64,000 nt of DNA from Stenopsyche tienmushanensis (lineage: Eukaryota > Arthropoda > Insecta > Trichoptera > Stenopsychidae). The stretch covers positions 372,001 to 436,000 of the forward strand of contig WACJ01000073.1 in assembly GCA_008973525.1 (NCBI GenBank), read 5' to 3'. Both the position numbers and the translations under genes were made by a program. Numbering within the stretch: position 1 is the stretch's first letter; every line of letters begins with the position of its first letter. Below the pieces are notes generated by a model. The model was not told where the DNA came from. It was given only the letters and a program-made list of their open reading frames with translations, and did no database searches. Below, one piece after another: positions 59,334 to 64,000 of this stretch.

Positions 59334-61640
59334 TCAAACTATGCACTTTAGTAATTTGTTACAAGCCGAATTATTTCATATTGTATAGATTTTTCAACTT
59401 GTCAGGTATTCAGAAATATGTATTCTTTGAAACCTCATCAATCAATGGTTCATAAGAATGTTGAAAGTTGAAAATGCGAGAAAATAATGTTAGAATTGGA
59501 ATAAGAAAATTTTTCATTTTGTAGGATTTTAAATCGATTAACATTCAGTACAAGTATGTTATAAATTATGAGAGATTGCATTTTAAAGATCAATATAACA
59601 AATAACTCAATAAGTTCGTAGGATATTTTTTTTTAAGAAATTGCGATAAAATTAGCTCAAATGAAGAACGAAATAGTTTAAAATATATACTATTTTGTGA
59701 AGATCTTCGATATTTAATTACATTTTTCTTCTTTTATAGATCGATTTTGATTGATGGAATCAATCAATCAAACATCCATCATAAGCCAACATTTTAGGCA
59801 TCCAATTAATATATTCGATAATCGTATAGATCTAATTTGACGTGTACACGGGACATCGACAATTTCTTGTGTATTTTTCGTTATTACATTATGTTTCGAC
59901 ATGCATCATGATCTGATTGTAGATACGTCTGTGGATCGTTCGATGTCCAATGATGGATTGCTTTCAGCTCTCGTGGAAAGCGTATTTTATAGCTGTTGAA
60001 TAGTGAATCATAATCATTGCTTCTATTTACGTCGCTTTTAGTATATCATTTTTGATTGTACTCCGATCAAATTCGATCCCCTAAAATGGGATTGCGTGTT
60101 AAATTCAAACTATGCTCTCCTGATTGGATGTTTGAGCTTTGTTTCGTGCCTCCATAGCAGAATTCATCCCTTAATTTGTCTTTCTTGGAATGCTCAATCA
60201 CTTTAGACTTTCGGAATACTTTAGAGTTTTAGATCGCGAACATTGCGAAAGAAAGAGGCTCTGGAATAATTCAAAATACGTTATTAGATCACATATCTAA
60301 GTTTTTGGTTGAAAAATAATGATAGCATACATTGGCTAATACAAGCTTGAAATATGTATTTAGATAGGGAAAAATCTATGATTTCAGTATTGATTTAATC
60401 AGATTCACACCAAAAACTACCTAAAAATGTCCCTCAATTTTGTTGTGTTCGGTCAAATCATGCGGTATCCATCCTATCCTATTGCAGCATCCTATTCATT
60501 TTGTCTATTCGACTTTTATGATATTCTAATCCAAATCAAATATTTTACAAAGATGTTTTCGTCATCATATCTGAACATAAACTGGGCTCAAACAAAAGGT
60601 TTCAAAATACGTGAATATTTTTGGGTTCCCTAATAAATACTTTATAATCAATCATCCTTGCGGTCAATAAAGAAGGTAGTTGGGAGTATTTGAAATTACT
60701 GGATCTTATAAGTATTTTATTACGATTTATATGTTCCTCCTTTAATTCGCCATAAAAACAGATCTCGTCGGCGTTTTATATGGCATCGTTATTCATATAG
60801 ATGAACCATAATATTTTTCCTCGTCACGATTATTTTCGCCTTTATGGAGAGAAATTCTAAATATTTACGAACACATCCCCTATTCAGCGTCCATAAAAGG
60901 AACTACGTCAGTGCAGAAGCGACCCGGATCAAAGTAAGTCAACTTCCTCGGGGCGATTCGCTATTTTAAGTACTTTTTAGCGCTTTATCTGTTGAGATTT
61001 ACTTGGCTGCACTTTTACAACTGCACGTAGCTATACGGCCGGAGATTGCATAACTTCCATATATCCCACAATGCATCCATTGTGTAAGAAATCCTCAGTT
61101 TTCGAACACCGATGCACATCAGACGGCGCTCACTTTCAGCGCCGCAGACGGCGCTTCAGCTTCTTGAGAGATACAAATATTTGTATACATGAAATGTCTA
61201 CGGTTAAGTCTCTCGTTCAAGATGAGAGTCTGCTTTTTGCGAGACGAGTTATTGTTCGACGATAAAGAGGCTCTTTTTTTAAAAGATGGATTAAATTTCT
61301 CACGGGACAATGTGAAGGGTCGCATCAGAAAGGAGATTTATTACTTACGATTGTTCTATATTGTTTCGAAAGTGGACGACGTCTGGATGCGACGAAAGTT
61401 TCTTTTATCAAACATGACGTAAGTAGCTTATGGCATGTCGGAGTATGAACGTAAGTCTGTAAGAAGAAGATGACATAATTTTCTTTACAAATAATAATAT
61501 TTGCAATGAATTACATCGTAAAAATAATGCGTTGATAGATCTATGCAATTACGGAACTCCTCTACCTATATGTATATATGTTTAATAGCTGGTTACTAAC
61601 TAAACTATAATTATAAATATTTCCGACAATATTTAAAATT
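59334..61640. other. no gene seen
   Basis: Frames of 64-77 codons at 60,427-60,633 and 61,071-61,422 lack motifs. GACGGCGCT occurs twice near 61,116-61,155. Confidence 0.4.
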
Positions 61641-61850
61641 TTGATTAATCTAATATATAAAAATCAATGTTTGTTTGTCTGTTTATAATGCGCTTTCATG
61701 CTGTTCATCCGATTGCAATAAAACTTTGTCAACTTACTGTTTACACTTGCGGCAATAATATAGACATAGTAAAAATATTGTATGAATGCACCAGGTTGGC
61801 GCATATTGGTCTGGTGAAATGTAGCTTGAGCTGCGGGGACGGGGAGAGAG
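61641..61850 (+). mobile_element. Helitron-like fragment
   Basis: Starts TCTAATATATAAAAATCAAT near 61,648 with the TC end preserved, then GTTTGTTTGTCTG and TTCATCCGATTGCAATAAAA. It carries the GGTTGGCGCATATTGGTCTG segment also seen at 14.27 kb. No CTAG end was found. Confidence 0.7.
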
Positions 61851-62234
61851 CGGTAAATTAAAAACCTCACCGGTTATAGAATAACTATTACTAAGAGTTT
61901 TGATCAATATATTAAATCATAAATGAAGGTTCAGCAATTTTATAATCACGGGTTTGTCTGTAAATTTTTCAATGAATCGTCGTAATCCAATCAAAATATC
62001 CATAGGCTCTCGTTTTATTAATTTTAATTCCTTTGTCCAACCCTTCTGGCTCTTTTAGAACTCGAGCCCTATCGCATTAAGTCCTCTTTTATGTTTAAGT
62101 CGTTTAGTATTATATTTCAGATCGATCGGCTCAAGTTTTAAATTCCAAAAATGTCATTAAATGTGAAAATTTTTCTCATTTAACGCAAGCCACTTATGTA
62201 AATTAGCCTTTGAGGGAGCTTCCATAATCGTACA

Positions 62235-62526
62235 GATCATAGAAAATGCCGCAAAAAGCCCTAAAAGAGGACGGAGTGGCTTCTAGGTCTGTGTGTCCAA
62301 TCGGTCTGCTTTTCGGATCGCTGACATGACGAATAAATACCTCGCGATTGGACGCCGAAGAAACAAAGGATTAGACAACTTAGTATATATTATAAAAACG
62401 GATAGAGTCTATTAGTGTTGATTCATGTAAATTAGAATGGCCAAATAAAATAAAAGCCATTTGCATCTCAAGCTCAATTGCGCCCGTGGTGGGCGACTGC
62501 TTTGCCACTCATTTGTTACGGCCCTG
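62235..62526 (-). repeat. dispersed element D with SGPKSGP block
   Basis: Inverted relative of element A. The minus strand starts AGGGCCGTAACAAATGAGTG, has the hairpin-forming GTCGCCCACCACGGGCGC, and reaches the block ASNREVFIRHVSDPKSRPIG (62,356 downward). It is more compact than A because the ~150 bp insert is missing. Confidence 0.7.
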
Positions 62527-62986
62527 ACAAGACTACAAGCGAGTCAATGGGAGGTATACATCTTCTGGCTTTCAAGACTATCGGTTGACTCTTGATTCTT
62601 TTTTCTTGCATGTCAACAATCCTCCTCTTTCAATGCGCATGAGGATAGAAAGAAATGTATAGGCGCCATTTACCAGATTAACAGCTGATTCTTGCAGGGA
62701 TGTTATTTCCTACATATTTATGAATTGATAAATGGACGAATAATGGATCACTCTGGGATTAAATATCATCTTCTAAAGAAAATAACTATAATTTGTTTCA
62801 TAAAAATCGATCAATCCTAAGATGCCAAGCTTAATGACCTCAATATTTTAGGGTAAAACACATATTTTTTTAATCTGCTATTCTTGCTATTTTGAAATTA
62901 TCATAATCATTCTTGTCATAAAAATATTTTTTTCAGGTATTGTGGTGAGGGGTGTATAAATATACTTCACAGTGTAATATATTAGA
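62527..62986. other. no gene seen
   Basis: AT-rich spacer without repeats or frames of note. Confidence 0.4.
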
Positions 62987-63926
62987 TTGGGGAATAAGTT
63001 CGTAGCGTTTTTATCAAAAACTATTAATTAAACAAAAATCAATAGTTTTGTCAATAAATTAATTAATTATGTATTCGCTATTGCTGTTTACTACCTGCTC
63101 TTACCTCTCGAGCAATTTGTCGATGCCGTTCTGCCAAAAATCGCCCGGTATTGAAGAATTTGTTGAGCCGGTTTTTAAGGTGGTCTTCATTGTTAAAGGT
63201 AACGCCTCTTATATGGTTCGACATGGTGTAGAAAAGATGGTAATCCGTCGGTGCAAAGTCTGGAAAATACGACGGATGCTGAAGGACTTCCCATTTGAGT
63301 TCTTGGAATGCAACTTTAACAACTTGTGCAATTTGGGGCCTGGTGTTGTTGTGAAGGAGTATGGTTTGGCCTTGTCGATGGAATCATTTCAGTTGAATAG
63401 CTTTGTAAAGCTTTTTGTTAACCGTGGCGTTCTACTCGAGCATTTCCCAATGCACCATGCCCTCCCAGTCCCACCAAACGCAGATCATGGTCTTCATTGG
63501 ATGGAGGTCAGGCTTGATTCTCGGCTTTGGCGTATCTCCTGGAGCCGCCCATTCTTTTCTTTCCTTCATAATTATGTATAGGCATCATCTCCCGTGACGA
63601 TTCGGTACAAAAAACGCTGTTTATACCATTTCCATGCTATAGACTCACCTATGACATCTTCTCCGTATACATTGCAAATGTCCTGGGCTGCTTTTAACTG
63701 GATGAAAAGCGAAGAAAAGTGGGTGTCGAAAATGTTGCTTTTTACCTTCTGGATATTCCATTTTTAAGACTAAAAGTTAATAAAAAATTGAATTATTCAA
63801 AAAGTTGATTTACACATATTTGTAGAACAGAAAGAGCTATATCGAATGAATATTAAGCACTTTGTCATAAAGCAAAAAAATGTTGTAAAATAAAAAATAT
63901 AAAAACGCTACGAACTTATTCCCCAA
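62987..63926 (-). mobile_element. internally deleted mariner element
   Basis: Both ends carry TTGGGGAATAAGTTCGTAGC in inverted orientation, followed by GTTTTTAT, giving a 940-bp element. Full mariners are about 1.3 kb, so roughly 350 bp are missing. Its transposase lies on the minus strand. Flanking TA dinucleotides are not obvious. Confidence 0.9.
63070..63775 (-). pseudogene. mariner transposase, internally deleted, second catalytic Asp replaced
   Basis: Minus-strand frames read KAAQDICNVYGEDVIGESIA and WKWYKQRF (N-terminal helix-turn-helix). They then jump to RIVTGDDAY (first catalytic Asp), PDLHPMKTMICVWWDWEGMV, LLHNNTRPQIAQVVKVAFQE, LKWEVLQHP, FPDFAPTDYHLF (third Asp) and AERHRQIA. The second DNA-binding helix-turn-helix and linker are deleted. 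The HDN motif reads HNN, so the second catalytic Asp is Asn. The spacing from it to the third Asp is still 34 residues. Several frameshifts are present. The 170-codon frame on the plus strand is its antisense shadow. Confidence 0.9.
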
Positions 63927-64000
63927 CTTAAAATATATCTGGATTAATGTTAAAGAAATATATTTAAATATTTTATGGCGTATTATCATATTCCGTTTCT
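63927..64000. other. window end, no feature
   Basis: AT-rich flank of the mariner. Confidence 0.5.

Noticed and set aside
60895..60945. Splice-donor-like AAAGTAAGT after a short open segment
   Set aside because: The upstream frame is short and interrupted; no acceptor or conserved peptide.
63069..63581. 170-codon open frame on the plus strand
   Set aside because: Antisense shadow of the mariner transposase; all motifs are on the minus strand.
1..64000. CRISPR arrays, tRNA and rRNA genes
   Set aside because: No regular spacer-repeat series and no tRNA-like box pair or rRNA segment was found on reading both strands.

Overview
This window looks like AT-rich nuclear DNA from an arthropod, most probably an insect. 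The basis is the repeat set: several mariner-type transposase relics with insect-style sequence, R1-like and RTE-like non-LTR retrotransposon pieces, hAT C-terminal domains, Helitron ends, and an LTR remnant next to a TGGTATCAGA primer-binding site. I see no prokaryotic gene organisation, no convincing tRNA or rRNA gene, no CRISPR array, and no intact host gene. Nearly all recognisable coding sequence is broken transposon DNA. The rest reads as intergenic or intronic sequence.

Layout. 1-5.6 kb: an R1-like reverse transcriptase scrap joined to a mariner relic, then the first of a TIR family beginning CACTTAAACC. 8-12.2 kb: a Helitron-like piece, then a mariner that appears split in two by about 1 kb of other repeats. 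14-18.4 kb: more CACTTAAACC elements, a mariner relic, and two copies of a short block open on both strands. 22.1-22.9 kb: a decayed member of a multicopy insect protein family. 24.2-24.7 kb: another mariner. 26.4-30.6 kb: dispersed repeats, a MITE, a pogo/Tigger-type terminus and a hAT relic. 33.3-34.9 kb: a TIR element, a well-bounded Helitron and an LTR remnant. 37.3-37.8 kb: a GC-richer stretch with a 143-codon open frame of unknown function.

39.4-47.7 kb is the most unusual part. Two related hAT elements flank two large inverted repeats. The first (40,551-43,790) has arms of about 1.3-1.45 kb, carries an RTE-like RT C-terminus in each arm and has a smaller foldback in its loop. The second (44,284-45,924) has arms of about 645 bp. 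Each of its arms carries a 33-codon frame, and all seven differences between the two copies fall at third codon positions. Unidentified coding-like relics lie around and between these arms.

49.6-64 kb: dispersed repeats, a second LTR remnant, a Helitron-like piece, one candidate host exon (53,753-53,954), a Tc1/mariner scrap, a 1.4 kb TA-flanked element carrying a Mutator-like transposase relic, a 103-nt hairpin, and an internally deleted mariner in which the second catalytic Asp reads as Asn.

The pieces do not form a working pathway. The window records repeated, nested transposition. Family names come from motifs I recognise by eye; no database search was run.
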